This document shows positions 6,674 through 13,686 of a stretch of DNA of 16,579 bases, piece after piece (position 1 is the stretch's first letter; the number at the start of each line of letters is the position of its first letter). The stretch is from JBHHYR01 sp046757585 (GTDB lineage Bacteria; Desulfobacterota; Binatia; HRBIN30): contig JBHHYR010000072.1 in assembly GCA_046757585.1 (NCBI GenBank), positions 1 through 16,579 of the forward strand, given 5' to 3'. Below the pieces are notes generated by a model. It ran no database searches, was not told the DNA's origin, and worked only from the letters and a program-made list of their open reading frames with translations. Made by a program: the position numbers and the translations under genes.

Positions 6674-8191
6674 ATGCAAGCGATTAGCCGAACGCGCATC
6701 GAGATCACCGACAACCTCGATCTCCTGCTCCGCGTCATGCCGCCGCGAGTGCGCGAACAGATCGAACGCTGTGAGGATCTGCCTGCGCTGCTCGAAGTGG
6801 TGCTGGATTTGGGACGTCCTCCCGAAGCGCGTTTTCCTACCCGTGTGGTACCGCTCAGCCTGGAATCGGTAGCGCGCGACGATCTGGACTACACCACCGG
6901 TCGCATCAGCGCCTTCACGAACGATAATCGCGCCGGGATTGAACGAACGCTGCACCGCATCTCCGCCCTCCGCAACCGGCTGGGAGAAATCATCGGTCTG
7001 ACTTGCCGTGTCGGCCGCGCCGTGTACGGAACGGTGGAGATCGTGCGCGACGTCGTCGAGTCGGGCAAGAGCATTCTCCTGTTGGGCCGCCCAGGGGTGG
7101 GCAAGACCACGCTGCTGCGGGAAGCCGCACGCGTGCTGGCCGATGACCTCGGCCGGCGCGTGGTGATCGTCGACACGTCCAACGAAATCGCGGGCGACGG
7201 CGATATTCCACACCCCGGCATCGGCCGGGCGCGGCGCATGCAGGTGCCGTCGCCTGACCGGCAGCACGCGGTCATGATCGAAGCGGTGGAGAATCACATG
7301 CCGGAGGTGGTGGTGATCGACGAGATTGGCACCGAGGCCGAGGCCCGCGCCGCGCGCACGATCGCCGAACGCGGTGTCCAGCTCATCGCCACGGCCCACG
7401 GGACGAGTCTGGAGAACCTCATCGCCAACCCGACCCTGGCTGACCTTGTCGGCGGTATCCAGGCGGTGACACTGGGCGACGAAGAGGCCCGGCGCCGGCA
7501 TACCCAGAAGACGGTGCTCGAACGCAAGGCGCCACCGACCTTCGAGGTGCTCATCGAAATTCGCGATCAAGATCGTTTCGCCGTGTACGCCGATGTGGCA
7601 CAGGTGGTCGACGCACAGCTACGGGGCTACCCGATCACGCCGCAGGTACGCGTCCGGCGTCCCGATGGCGGCGTCGACATCGACGCACCTCCGCAGGCGC
7701 CGCACCGCGTCGGACCGGTTGGCGAACGCACACAGCGACCGTTGCGGATTTTTCCCTACGCCGTCAGCCGCCAGCGCCTGGACCGCGCCATACGGGAGCT
7801 GGGGGTGAATGCGGCCGTCACGAGCCAGCCGCGCCGCGCGGATGTCGTCGTGACGCTACGCGCCTTAGCCAAGAAGCGTCCGAAGAAACTGCGCGAGCTG
7901 ATGGTCGACGACACACAGGTACACGCCATCGGCGGCAACACACAGGCCAAGATCGTCGAGTTCCTGCGCGAGCTGTTCGAGCTCTCCAGTGCCACGAGCG
8001 ACCAGGCCGACGCCCTGCGGGAGGCCGAACACGCGATTACTGCGGTCATGGCTCGCGGTCAGGCCGTCGCGCTCGGGCCACAGGGCCCCCACCTGCGGCG
8101 TTTGCAACACCAGTTGGTGGAGGCCTACGGCCTTGTGTCGGAAAGCACCGGGCGCGGTGCAGGACGGTGCGTCGTCGTGCGACCCCGCTGA
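6674..8191 (+). CDS. Ycf45/SpoIIIAA-like ATPase with C-terminal R3H-like domain
   Basis: 505 aa P-loop ATPase related to cyanobacterial/plastid Ycf45 and to SpoIIIAA, within the secretion-ATPase-like group. The N-terminal domain (1-110) contains DNLDLLLRVMPPRVREQIE and TTGRISAFTNDNRAGIE. The ATPase core has Walker A LLLGRPGVGKTTLLRE (135-150), an EIAGDGDIPHPGIGRARRMQ segment (171-190), Walker B EVVVIDEIGTEAEA (211-224) and the ATAHG sensor (239-243). A linker leads to LRIFPYAVSRQRLDRAIREL (357-376). The C-terminal 60 residues (EAEHAITAVMARG, LRRLQHQLVEAYGLVSES, GRCVVVRP) fit an R3H domain, which binds single-stranded nucleic acid. The ATG at 6674 places the conserved N-terminus correctly. A separate promoter and hairpin leader sit in the 155-bp gap after the XRE gene. 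The biological role of the family outside sporulation is poorly defined. Confidence 0.85.
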   Translation: MQAISRTRIEITDNLDLLLRVMPPRVREQIERCEDLPALLEVVLDLGRPPEARFPTRVVPLSLESVARDDLDYTTGRISAFTNDNRAGIERTLHRISALRNRLGEIIGLTCRVGRAVYGTVEIVRDVVESGKSILLLGRPGVGKTTLLREAARVLADDLGRRVVIVDTSNEIAGDGDIPHPGIGRARRMQVPSPDRQHAVMIEAVENHMPEVVVIDEIGTEAEARAARTIAERGVQLIATAHGTSLENLIANPTLADLVGGIQAVTLGDEEARRRHTQKTVLERKAPPTFEVLIEIRDQDRFAVYADVAQVVDAQLRGYPITPQVRVRRPDGGVDIDAPPQAPHRVGPVGERTQRPLRIFPYAVSRQRLDRAIRELGVNAAVTSQPRRADVVVTLRALAKKRPKKLRELMVDDTQVHAIGGNTQAKIVEFLRELFELSSATSDQADALREAEHAITAVMARGQAVALGPQGPHLRRLQHQLVEAYGLVSESTGRGAGRCVVVRPR

Positions 8192-8301
8192 GGGGGGCCG
8201 CCCGGCGCATGGGAAGGGGCGCGGCGAGCTGCCTCCGAAGACCGGCGATACGCGGCCTCCGAGCGCTTGTTGTTGAAGAACGTCAGTCCGCAGTCGAGCC
8301 C

Positions 8302-9489
8302 TCAGTTTGCCGCTTCGAAGAGGCCGGCAGCGCCCATGCCGCCACCGATGCACATGGTGACGATTCCCCACCGTTTCTTCTGCCGGCGGAGCTCGAAGAG
8401 CAGCGTTCCGACCATGCGCGAGCCGGTCATGCCGTAGGGGTGGCCGATCGAAATCGCACCACCGTTGGGGTTGAGCTTGGCTTGGTCGATGCCAAGTCGG
8501 TCACGGCAATACACCGACTGCGACGCGAAGGCTTCGTTCAACTCGATGATGTCGATGTCGTCGAGCTTCATGCCGCGCAGCTTCAGCAGCTTCGGCACCG
8601 CGAACACCGGCCCGATACCCATTTCATCGGGTTCACAGGCGGCGAAGACGCAGCCACGAAAGAAGCCGAGCGGCGGAACGCCGAGCGCCTTGGCCCGCTC
8701 GTTGGACATGATCAAGGTCGCCGAGGCCCCGTCGGAGAACTGCGACGAGTTGCCGGCCGTGACGCTGCCTCCTTCCTGGAAGGCAGGGCGGAGCTTGGCG
8801 AGGCCCTCCAAGGTCGTGTCGGGGCGGTTGCACTCGTCGCGTTCGACGGTCACCTCCTTGGTCGACTTCTGGCCCGTGGCCTTGTCCGTCACCTCCATGG
8901 TGACTGTCATGGGGACGATCTCGTCCTTGAACTTGCCGGCCTTCTGCGCCGCGGCGGTGCGCTGCTGCGAGATGAAGGCGAACTCGTCCTGTTTCTCGCG
9001 ACTGACCTTGTAGCGTTCGGCAACGATTTCAGCTGTCATGCCCATGGGCATGTAGATCGCCTTCTTGTGATCCGTCAGCCAGGGATTGAAGAGGTTCTTC
9101 TTGTTGAAGTCGTTCTGCAGCATGGTGATCGATTCGAGGCCGCCGCCGATCACCGCCTCGGCACCTTCCACCTGCACCATATGCGCCGCCACGGCGATGG
9201 CGTTCAGGCCCGAGGAGCAAAAACGACTGACCGTCACACCCGGCACGGTGATCGGCAACCCGGCCATCACGGCAACGTTGCGGCCGACGTTGAATCCCTG
9301 AGGTCCTTCCGGGAATCCCGTACCCATGACCACATCCTCAATCTCCGCCGGATCGAGCTGCGGGACCTTCTTGAGCAGATCCTTGACGCAATGGACAGCC
9401 ATATCGTCCGGCCGTGTGAGGTTGAACGATCCACGAAACGACTTTGCGAGACCGGTTCGAGAACTGGCCACGATCACAGCTTCACGCAT
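8302..9489 (-). CDS. Thiolase: acetyl-CoA C-acyltransferase
   Basis: 395 aa thiolase that condenses or cleaves acyl-CoAs, most likely the last step of a beta-oxidation-type pathway. The nucleophile is Cys91 in VSRFCSSGLNAIA. The C-terminal motifs NEAF (318-321), GGAISIGHPYGMTGSR with His350, and CIGGGMGAAGLFE with Cys380 complete the active site. All catalytic residues are present and the length is normal for the family. The start is the ATG at 9489, preceded by an excellent Shine-Dalgarno (AAAGGAG, six bases before the ATG); the frame is open 60 bp further, but those residues lack homology to thiolase N-termini. The MaoC hydratase gene ends 69 bp upstream on the same strand, consistent with an operon of successive steps. 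Degradative thiolase is favoured over biosynthetic by context. Confidence 0.93.
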   Translation of the reverse strand: MREAVIVASSRTGLAKSFRGSFNLTRPDDMAVHCVKDLLKKVPQLDPAEIEDVVMGTGFPEGPQGFNVGRNVAVMAGLPITVPGVTVSRFCSSGLNAIAVAAHMVQVEGAEAVIGGGLESITMLQNDFNKKNLFNPWLTDHKKAIYMPMGMTAEIVAERYKVSREKQDEFAFISQQRTAAAQKAGKFKDEIVPMTVTMEVTDKATGQKSTKEVTVERDECNRPDTTLEGLAKLRPAFQEGGSVTAGNSSQFSDGASATLIMSNERAKALGVPPLGFFRGCVFAACEPDEMGIGPVFAVPKLLKLRGMKLDDIDIIELNEAFASQSVYCRDRLGIDQAKLNPNGGAISIGHPYGMTGSRMVGTLLFELRRQKKRWGIVTMCIGGGMGAAGLFEAAN

Positions 9490-9558
9490 GGTCAACTCCT
9501 TTGAGGTCGTCTTGGCCGGTACTTTCTCAGGACTCCGCGCGTCTTGCAAGCGGGGACC

Positions 9559-10005
9559 TTACCGGCGTCGCATCATCGCTGCCCGCCGGCAGCGCACCAC
9601 GACTTCACCGCGCTGATTATGGGCACGGTGCTCGAAGATCACGATCCCCCACTGGGGGCGTGAACGCGATGGGCGCTTCTCGACCACCTCGGTTTCCGCG
9701 TACAGCGTGTCCCCATGAAACACGGGCTTCGGAAACTCGACCTTCTCGAAGCCCAGGTTGCCCACCGTCGTCCCGAGCGTCGTGTCACCCACGCTGAGGC
9801 CGACGGCGATACCCAAGGTCAGAATACTATTCACCAGTGGCCGGCCGAAGTCCGTTTGCCTGGCGAACTCATGATCCAGGTGCAACGGCTGGGGATTCAT
9901 CGTCATCGTGGTGAACAGGACATTATCGGTCTCGGTAATCGTGCGCCCCGGTTGGTGGGTGAACACGTCCCCGACGTTGAGCTCTTCGAAGAACTTGCCG
10001 GCCAT
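9559..10005 (-). CDS. MaoC-family hydratase, mesaconyl-CoA hydratase-like
   Basis: 148 aa single hot-dog domain, likely hydrating or dehydrating an acyl-CoA. The family pattern is seen in ITETDNVLFTTMTMNPQPLH (23-42), DFGRPLVNSILTLGIAVGLSV (52-72), FEKVEFPKPVFHGDTLYAET (86-105) and RPSRSRPQWGIVIFE. The classic hydratase-2 motif GDxNPxH reads MNPQPLH here. That form, together with NVLFT, GRPLVNS and RPSRSRP, is what mesaconyl-CoA/beta-methylmalyl-CoA hydratases show. Asp27 and His42 are candidate functional residues. The ATG at 10005 shares its first base with the UbiB stop (TGATG), so translation is coupled. A GTG one codon earlier is possible. The thiolase lies downstream. The exact substrate is inference. 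Confidence 0.85.
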   Translation of the reverse strand: MAGKFFEELNVGDVFTHQPGRTITETDNVLFTTMTMNPQPLHLDHEFARQTDFGRPLVNSILTLGIAVGLSVGDTTLGTTVGNLGFEKVEFPKPVFHGDTLYAETEVVEKRPSRSRPQWGIVIFEHRAHNQRGEVVVRCRRAAMMRRR

Positions 10006-11396
10006 CACACCGCCTGGGCGCTACCGACCGCGGACAGCCCGCTGCTCGGCTCCCGAACGCGCTCGACGCAGCGCTTGAACTCCCGGTGCCAGTTGGTCAC
10101 TGTCCCGAACTGTTTCAGGTACGCGTCCAGACCCATGAGGGCACGCGCCAGGAAGACACGGTGGCCGACCGCCTTGAACAACCGGTTCTCGAAGCCAATG
10201 GTGGCCACCTCCATACTTTTCTCGACGGAGTGAAAGTCGCGCGGATCAAACTTGCGATCTCGCATGACCGGTTCGAAGATGACATACATGATACGCGCCA
10301 GTGGGGCGGGATCGTCGCCCGGATCGAGGAAGCCCAACCGCACGAAGCAGTCTGCCATCGTCGCCTCGTCGCGGGCGAGAATCGCCGCGGCGAGCTGATG
10401 ATACGCTCGGCGGATGTCTTCCGGAAAGATGCGGATGGACCCGAAGTCGAGAATCGCCAGTTTCGGGTGGAACGTCACCAGGTAGTTTCCCGGGTGCGGG
10501 TCGGTGTGCAGGACCCCGTACTCGAAGACCTGGCGCCACAGGACCCGGAAATACTTCAGCGCCACCCAATCCTTGAGCGACTGCTCCACCCCTGGCCCGA
10601 GAATCTCCTGAAAAGAGTAGCCTTCAACCAAGCCCATCGTCAGCACGCGGCGCGACGACAAGTCGGGATAGACGTCCGGGATGATCACTTCATCGTCGTC
10701 CCGGAACATCTTCTGGAACAGCGCAATGTTCTTGGCCTCATTGACGTAGTCGAGCTCCTCGTGCAGGCGTTCCTCGAGCTCGCGGTACACATCCGATTGG
10801 TCGATCTTCTGCCGCATCACATCGCGGCCGATCAAGGTGAACGTGTGCAGCAGCGCTTTGATGTTTTGCAGATCCTGATTCACGGTCTGCTCGACACCGG
10901 GATACTGCACCTTCACCACGACCTCCGTACCAGTCTTGAGCCGCGCCTTATGCACCTGTCCCAGCGACGCGGCCGCAAACGCCTCTGCGTCAAACGACGT
11001 AAACAGCTCTTCCGGCGGGCGGCCCAGCTCCCGGATGACTTGTTTCCGAATGAGCGGGTAGTCCATCGGTGGCACTGACGACTGTACCACCGACAGCACC
11101 TGCAGCGCTTCCGTGGGAAGGATATCGTCACGCATGGACAGCATCTGCACCAGCTTCATGAACGCGCCGCGCATTTCCTTGGAGCGTTCGACGATGCGGA
11201 TGGCATTCTTGATGTGAGTATCGAGCAGGGCCTGCTGCCGCTTGTCTGCGGAACGAAACGGCCAGCGCAGCGCCTGCCAGACGTAACTCGACCCGACCGA
11301 GGTCGCCAGCTCGCCGACTTTCAGCACCCGTCTGGCGCGTCCGCTGGTGAGGCGGTCACTCCCTTTCCCTCTCCGTGCTGCCGTGCGCGCGGCCAT
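10005..11396 (-). CDS. UbiB/ABC1/AarF-family atypical kinase
   Basis: 463 aa protein-kinase-like ATPase of the UbiB/COQ8 family, linked in known members to ubiquinone or other isoprenoid-lipid metabolism. Visible elements are the N-terminal KxGQ region, the Ala-rich loop AAASLGQVHKA (141-151), Lys162 in VVVKVQYPGV, the catalytic loop LHTDPHPGNYLV (296-307) and the DFG motif in ILDFGSIR (315-322). The KxGQ motif reads KLVQ (81-84): the invariant-type Gly is Val, although the surrounding EMRGAFMKLVQMLSMRDD is otherwise COQ8-like. No C-terminal membrane helix is obvious. The ATG at 11396 sits six bases after a TAGAAT -10 box, implying a leaderless mRNA. The stop overlaps the MaoC start, so this kinase heads the MaoC-thiolase operon, an unexpected partnership. 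Confidence 0.9.
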   Translation of the reverse strand: MAARTAARRGKGSDRLTSGRARRVLKVGELATSVGSSYVWQALRWPFRSADKRQQALLDTHIKNAIRIVERSKEMRGAFMKLVQMLSMRDDILPTEALQVLSVVQSSVPPMDYPLIRKQVIRELGRPPEELFTSFDAEAFAAASLGQVHKARLKTGTEVVVKVQYPGVEQTVNQDLQNIKALLHTFTLIGRDVMRQKIDQSDVYRELEERLHEELDYVNEAKNIALFQKMFRDDDEVIIPDVYPDLSSRRVLTMGLVEGYSFQEILGPGVEQSLKDWVALKYFRVLWRQVFEYGVLHTDPHPGNYLVTFHPKLAILDFGSIRIFPEDIRRAYHQLAAAILARDEATMADCFVRLGFLDPGDDPAPLARIMYVIFEPVMRDRKFDPRDFHSVEKSMEVATIGFENRLFKAVGHRVFLARALMGLDAYLKQFGTVTNWHREFKRCVERVREPSSGLSAVGSAQAV

Positions 11397-11402
11397 GGCT
11401 CG

Positions 11403-11431
11403 ATTCTAGATTTCGGCCGCGAGATTGTCGA
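11403..11431 (-). promoter_or_regulatory. Sigma70-like promoter of the UbiB gene, leaderless arrangement
   Basis: On the minus strand TCGACA (11431-11426) is followed by a 17-bp spacer and TAGAAT (11408-11403); each box matches consensus at five of six positions. Six bases (CGAGCC) then lead directly to the ATG at 11396, which is the predicted +1. There is no room for a Shine-Dalgarno. Confidence 0.55.
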
Positions 11432-11472
11432 ACGCCTCAGGACTGCTGTTCACAGGTCCGGTAACAGAACGA

Positions 11473-11501
11473 TTTCCCCCTCCTTACCAAGGAGGGGGAA
11501 A
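11473..11501. repeat. Perfect 13-bp inverted repeat, 3-base loop
   Basis: TTTCCCCCTCCTT (11473-11485) and its exact reverse complement AAGGAGGGGGAAA (11489-11501) flank the loop ACC. It lies in the 215-bp gap between glmU and the UbiB gene, both on the minus strand. It could act as a transcription barrier or 3'-end stabiliser for glmU, but no T-run follows on the minus strand. Its form resembles small dispersed palindromic repeats known from many GC-rich genomes. A weaker 9-bp hairpin (11563-11582, one G-U pair) lies nearer the glmU stop. Nothing else is seen in this gap apart from the promoter next to the UbiB start. Confidence 0.7.
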
Positions 11502-11611
11502 CCGCGCAGAAGACGGCACTATCATTCTGAACGGCTACACTCGGCCGCTCCCGGGTGGCTTCCTTCTTCCAAATGGAAAAAGGTCAAGACGAGAGAGCTT
11601 GCTATGAAGAC

Positions 11612-13162
11612 CTACCGGCGCTTCGGCTGCCTCTTTCGCCGCGTCAGCGAACGGGCCACTGAACGTGCGGAGCGCTTCGTCACGGCGCCCGCGCTCCCCC
11701 GTCCTGGAACGGCCTGCTTCGTCCGGCCCGCCCCGCGGGCTCTCGACCGCGCCGGCGACGGTAGGTCCGCCCGCGCCGCTTCACGCGCACGGCGCGCCGT
11801 GACCCAGCCAGCGTGTTGCCGTTCGTCCTTTGCGTTGAATACCAACGCGCCGGGCGCAACGTCCTGGCGCACCGTTGTGCCCGTTGCGACGTAGGCGTCG
11901 TGCCCCACCGTCACTGGGGCCACCAGCTGCGAGTCGCTGCCGACTTGCACCCGATCACCGATTACCGTGCGGTGCTTGTGGAAACCGTCGTAGTTGCAGG
12001 TGATCGTCCCAGCCCCAATGTTTGCGTGCTCGCCAATCTCCGTGTCACCCAGGTAGGCGAGGTGCATTGCCTTCGTGCCCGCCCCCACCACGGCGTTCTT
12101 GGTTTCCACGAAGTCGCCGACGTGCACCCCCGGCCCCAGGCGCGTGCCGGGCCGCAGCTGCGCAAACGGACCGACCTGAGCCTGGTCGGCAACCATCGCG
12201 CCGGTGAGCACGACGCAGAACTTGAGGTGCACGTCGTTGCCGACCGTGGCATCGGTAATGAACGCACTACCATCCACTCGGCATCGTCGCCCGATGCGCG
12301 TCCGACCACGCAAGACGACGTTGGGCCCGATCACAGTATCGCGACCAATCTGCACGTCCGGCCCGATGTATGCGGTCGCCGGGTCGTCCAGTGTGACGCC
12401 CGCGGCCATCCACCTGTCGTTGATTTCTTCCCGCAAGGTCTTCTCCCTGGCAGCCAGGTCGGCGCGTGAGCTGATCTGTGCGCCTTCCCTGGCTGCCGCC
12501 CGGGCATCAGCGATCCGCGCCCCCTGTGCGGCCGCCAACGCGACGATGTCCGTGAGATACAGCTCCCGCTGTGCATTACCCGGCTTGAGGTGTTCGAGGA
12601 TGTCGAAAAGAAAGTCCGCGGCGGCACAATACAGACCTACATTGATCTCGCACAGTCCGCGTTCCGCCACGCTGCAGTCGCGGTCTTCGACAATACGGGC
12701 CACACGCCCCCGGGGGTCACGAACGATCCTGCCAAACCCCACCGGGTCCTTCACGGTCGCGGTGAGCAAAGACAGGCGTGCCTGGGCGCGCTGATGTGCG
12801 GCGATCAGGCGCCGGAACGTCTCGGGGCGCAGAAAGGGGAGATCGCCGTAGACGAGCAGAAGGTCGCCGTCGAAGCCGCGCAGCGCTGCCCGGGCTGCCC
12901 GCGTCGCGTGCCCCGTCCCCCGCTGCTCGGTCTGCAACGCGAACTTGGGAGCGTACGGCTTGCAGGCGTCGCGTACCGCCTCCGCCTGGTAGCCGACGAC
13001 GACCACGATAGGATCGACGTCAATGCGACGCAGCGCCGCAAGGGGATAGGAAATCAGGGGCCGGCCGCCCAGCGGGTGCAGCACCTTGGCCCGCTCGGAC
13101 TTCATTCGGGTTCCGAGGCCCGCCGCCAGGACGATTGCTCCAACTGGTCGCTGTGTCTCCAA
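11612..13162 (-). CDS. glmU: Bifunctional GlcNAc-1-phosphate uridyltransferase/GlcN-1-P acetyltransferase
   Basis: 516 aa cytoplasmic enzyme making UDP-GlcNAc for peptidoglycan and lipopolysaccharide. The uridyltransferase domain has LAAGLGTRMKSERAKVLHP (12-30), QTEQRGTGHATRAA (77-90), YGDLPFLRP (105-113) and EINVGLYC (172-179). The left-handed beta-helix acetyltransferase domain runs from about 255 to 450. It includes FVETKNAVVGAGTKAMHLAYLGD with catalytic His367, then TCNYDG (388-393). The normal protein ends near residue 455; here about 60 further residues form an Arg/Lys/Ala-rich tail ending RRKRQPKRR. The start is a TTG at 13162: an in-frame TAA lies 9 bp upstream and the next ATG is inside the nucleotide-binding motif, so the choice is nearly forced. 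A strong promoter ends eight bases before it. Confidence 0.95.
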   Translation of the reverse strand: METQRPVGAIVLAAGLGTRMKSERAKVLHPLGGRPLISYPLAALRRIDVDPIVVVVGYQAEAVRDACKPYAPKFALQTEQRGTGHATRAARAALRGFDGDLLLVYGDLPFLRPETFRRLIAAHQRAQARLSLLTATVKDPVGFGRIVRDPRGRVARIVEDRDCSVAERGLCEINVGLYCAAADFLFDILEHLKPGNAQRELYLTDIVALAAAQGARIADARAAAREGAQISSRADLAAREKTLREEINDRWMAAGVTLDDPATAYIGPDVQIGRDTVIGPNVVLRGRTRIGRRCRVDGSAFITDATVGNDVHLKFCVVLTGAMVADQAQVGPFAQLRPGTRLGPGVHVGDFVETKNAVVGAGTKAMHLAYLGDTEIGEHANIGAGTITCNYDGFHKHRTVIGDRVQVGSDSQLVAPVTVGHDAYVATGTTVRQDVAPGALVFNAKDERQHAGWVTARRAREAARADLPSPARSRARGAGRTKQAVPGRGSAGAVTKRSARSVARSLTRRKRQPKRR

Positions 13163-13170
13163 GGCGAGGG

Positions 13171-13198
13171 ATTATAGCCGGGAGGGCACGGCCGTCAA
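13171..13198 (-). promoter_or_regulatory. Sigma70-like promoter of glmU, near-leaderless
   Basis: On the minus strand TTGACG (13198-13193, five of six), a 16-bp spacer and a perfect TATAAT (13176-13171). Eight bases separate the -10 from the TTG start, so the predicted +1 is one or two bases before the start codon and no Shine-Dalgarno is possible. Confidence 0.6.
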
Positions 13199-13282
13199 CG
13201 AAGTACAGCCGTATGCGAAGAACCTTTGCCGCCGGCCAGCCTGTTTGCTATGGCATGCCCCTGCGGGAGGGGACGAGACATC

Positions 13283-13633
13283 ATGCCGACTGTGTACTTC
13301 GTGAAACAGGAGCGGGCCGTGGAGTGCCCGGTGGGAGCAAACCTGCGGCAAGTGGCCCTCGAGCACGGCATCGACCTCTACGTCTTTCCGAATAATCTGT
13401 TCAACTGTCGCGGCAACGGGCTCTGCGGCACGTGCCGCGTCCGTGTCGACAGCCCGCGCGCGCTGTCGGCCCGGACCCGAACCGATGAGCGCAAGTGTGG
13501 CTGGGAAGGCGACGAGATCCGTCTCTCATGTCAGACGAGAGTACTCACTGACGTTTCCGTCGTCACCAATCCGCGTAAGATTCTCGGCTGGACGAATCAT
13601 TCCACGTATCAGTGGATGCAGGAACTAGAGTGA
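13283..13633 (+). CDS. 2Fe-2S ferredoxin, adrenodoxin/vertebrate type
   Basis: 116 aa electron carrier. Cys42, Cys48, Cys51 and Cys83 give C-x5-C-x2-C-x31-C (NCRGNGLCGTC then LSCQT), the cluster spacing of adrenodoxin-type ferredoxins with a slightly short final interval. The N-terminal beta-grasp strands (TVYFVKQERAVECPVGANL) and the AxEHGI helix are typical. The ATG at 13283 is preceded by a purine-rich GGGAGGGG Shine-Dalgarno; the frame is open for 57 bp upstream but those residues are not ferredoxin-like. The C-terminus (ILGWTNHSTYQWMQELE) is a family-like extension. It is divergent from glmU with a 120-bp gap, and convergent with the flavin reductase, which ends 18 bp beyond it. It may donate electrons to an oxygenase or other redox enzyme, not present in the window. 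Confidence 0.88.
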   Translation: MPTVYFVKQERAVECPVGANLRQVALEHGIDLYVFPNNLFNCRGNGLCGTCRVRVDSPRALSARTRTDERKCGWEGDEIRLSCQTRVLTDVSVVTNPRKILGWTNHSTYQWMQELE

Positions 13634-13638
13634 GGAAT

Positions 13639-13686
13639 AGCCGTCAGCCCTTCAGCCGTCAGCTTTTGGCTTTCCGCTTTCCGCCT
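13639..13686. repeat. Short imperfect direct repeats at the 3' end of the flavin reductase gene
   Basis: AGCCGTCAGC occurs at 13639-13648 and again at 13654-13663, followed by two CTTTCCG units (13670-13683). The repeats start in the 18-bp gap after the ferredoxin gene and run into the flavin reductase reading frame, where they encode the low-complexity tail KAESGKPKADG. They look like simple-sequence expansion rather than a terminator. Confidence 0.5.

Noticed and set aside
6476..7570. 364-codon minus-strand open frame opposite the Ycf45-like gene
   Set aside because: Shadow of a gene with intact Walker A and B motifs on the plus strand.
4595..8191. AAA ATPase plus XRE regulator as a phage-defence module
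   Set aside because: No nuclease, methyltransferase, protease or integrase is present, and both ATPases match conserved Ycf46 and Ycf45-type cellular proteins.
8192..8301. Bidirectional terminator between the convergent Ycf45-like and thiolase genes
   Set aside because: The gap is GC-rich but I could not find a solid stem followed by a T-run on either strand.
8167..9504. 445-codon plus-strand open frame opposite the thiolase
   Set aside because: The minus strand encodes a complete thiolase with all catalytic motifs; this frame is rich in His/Arg/Glu/Leu without domain features.
11425..11607. Possible 60-aa plus-strand gene between glmU and the UbiB gene
   Set aside because: Its translation is mainly the hairpin repeat (FPPPYQGGG), with no Shine-Dalgarno; best explained as noncoding.
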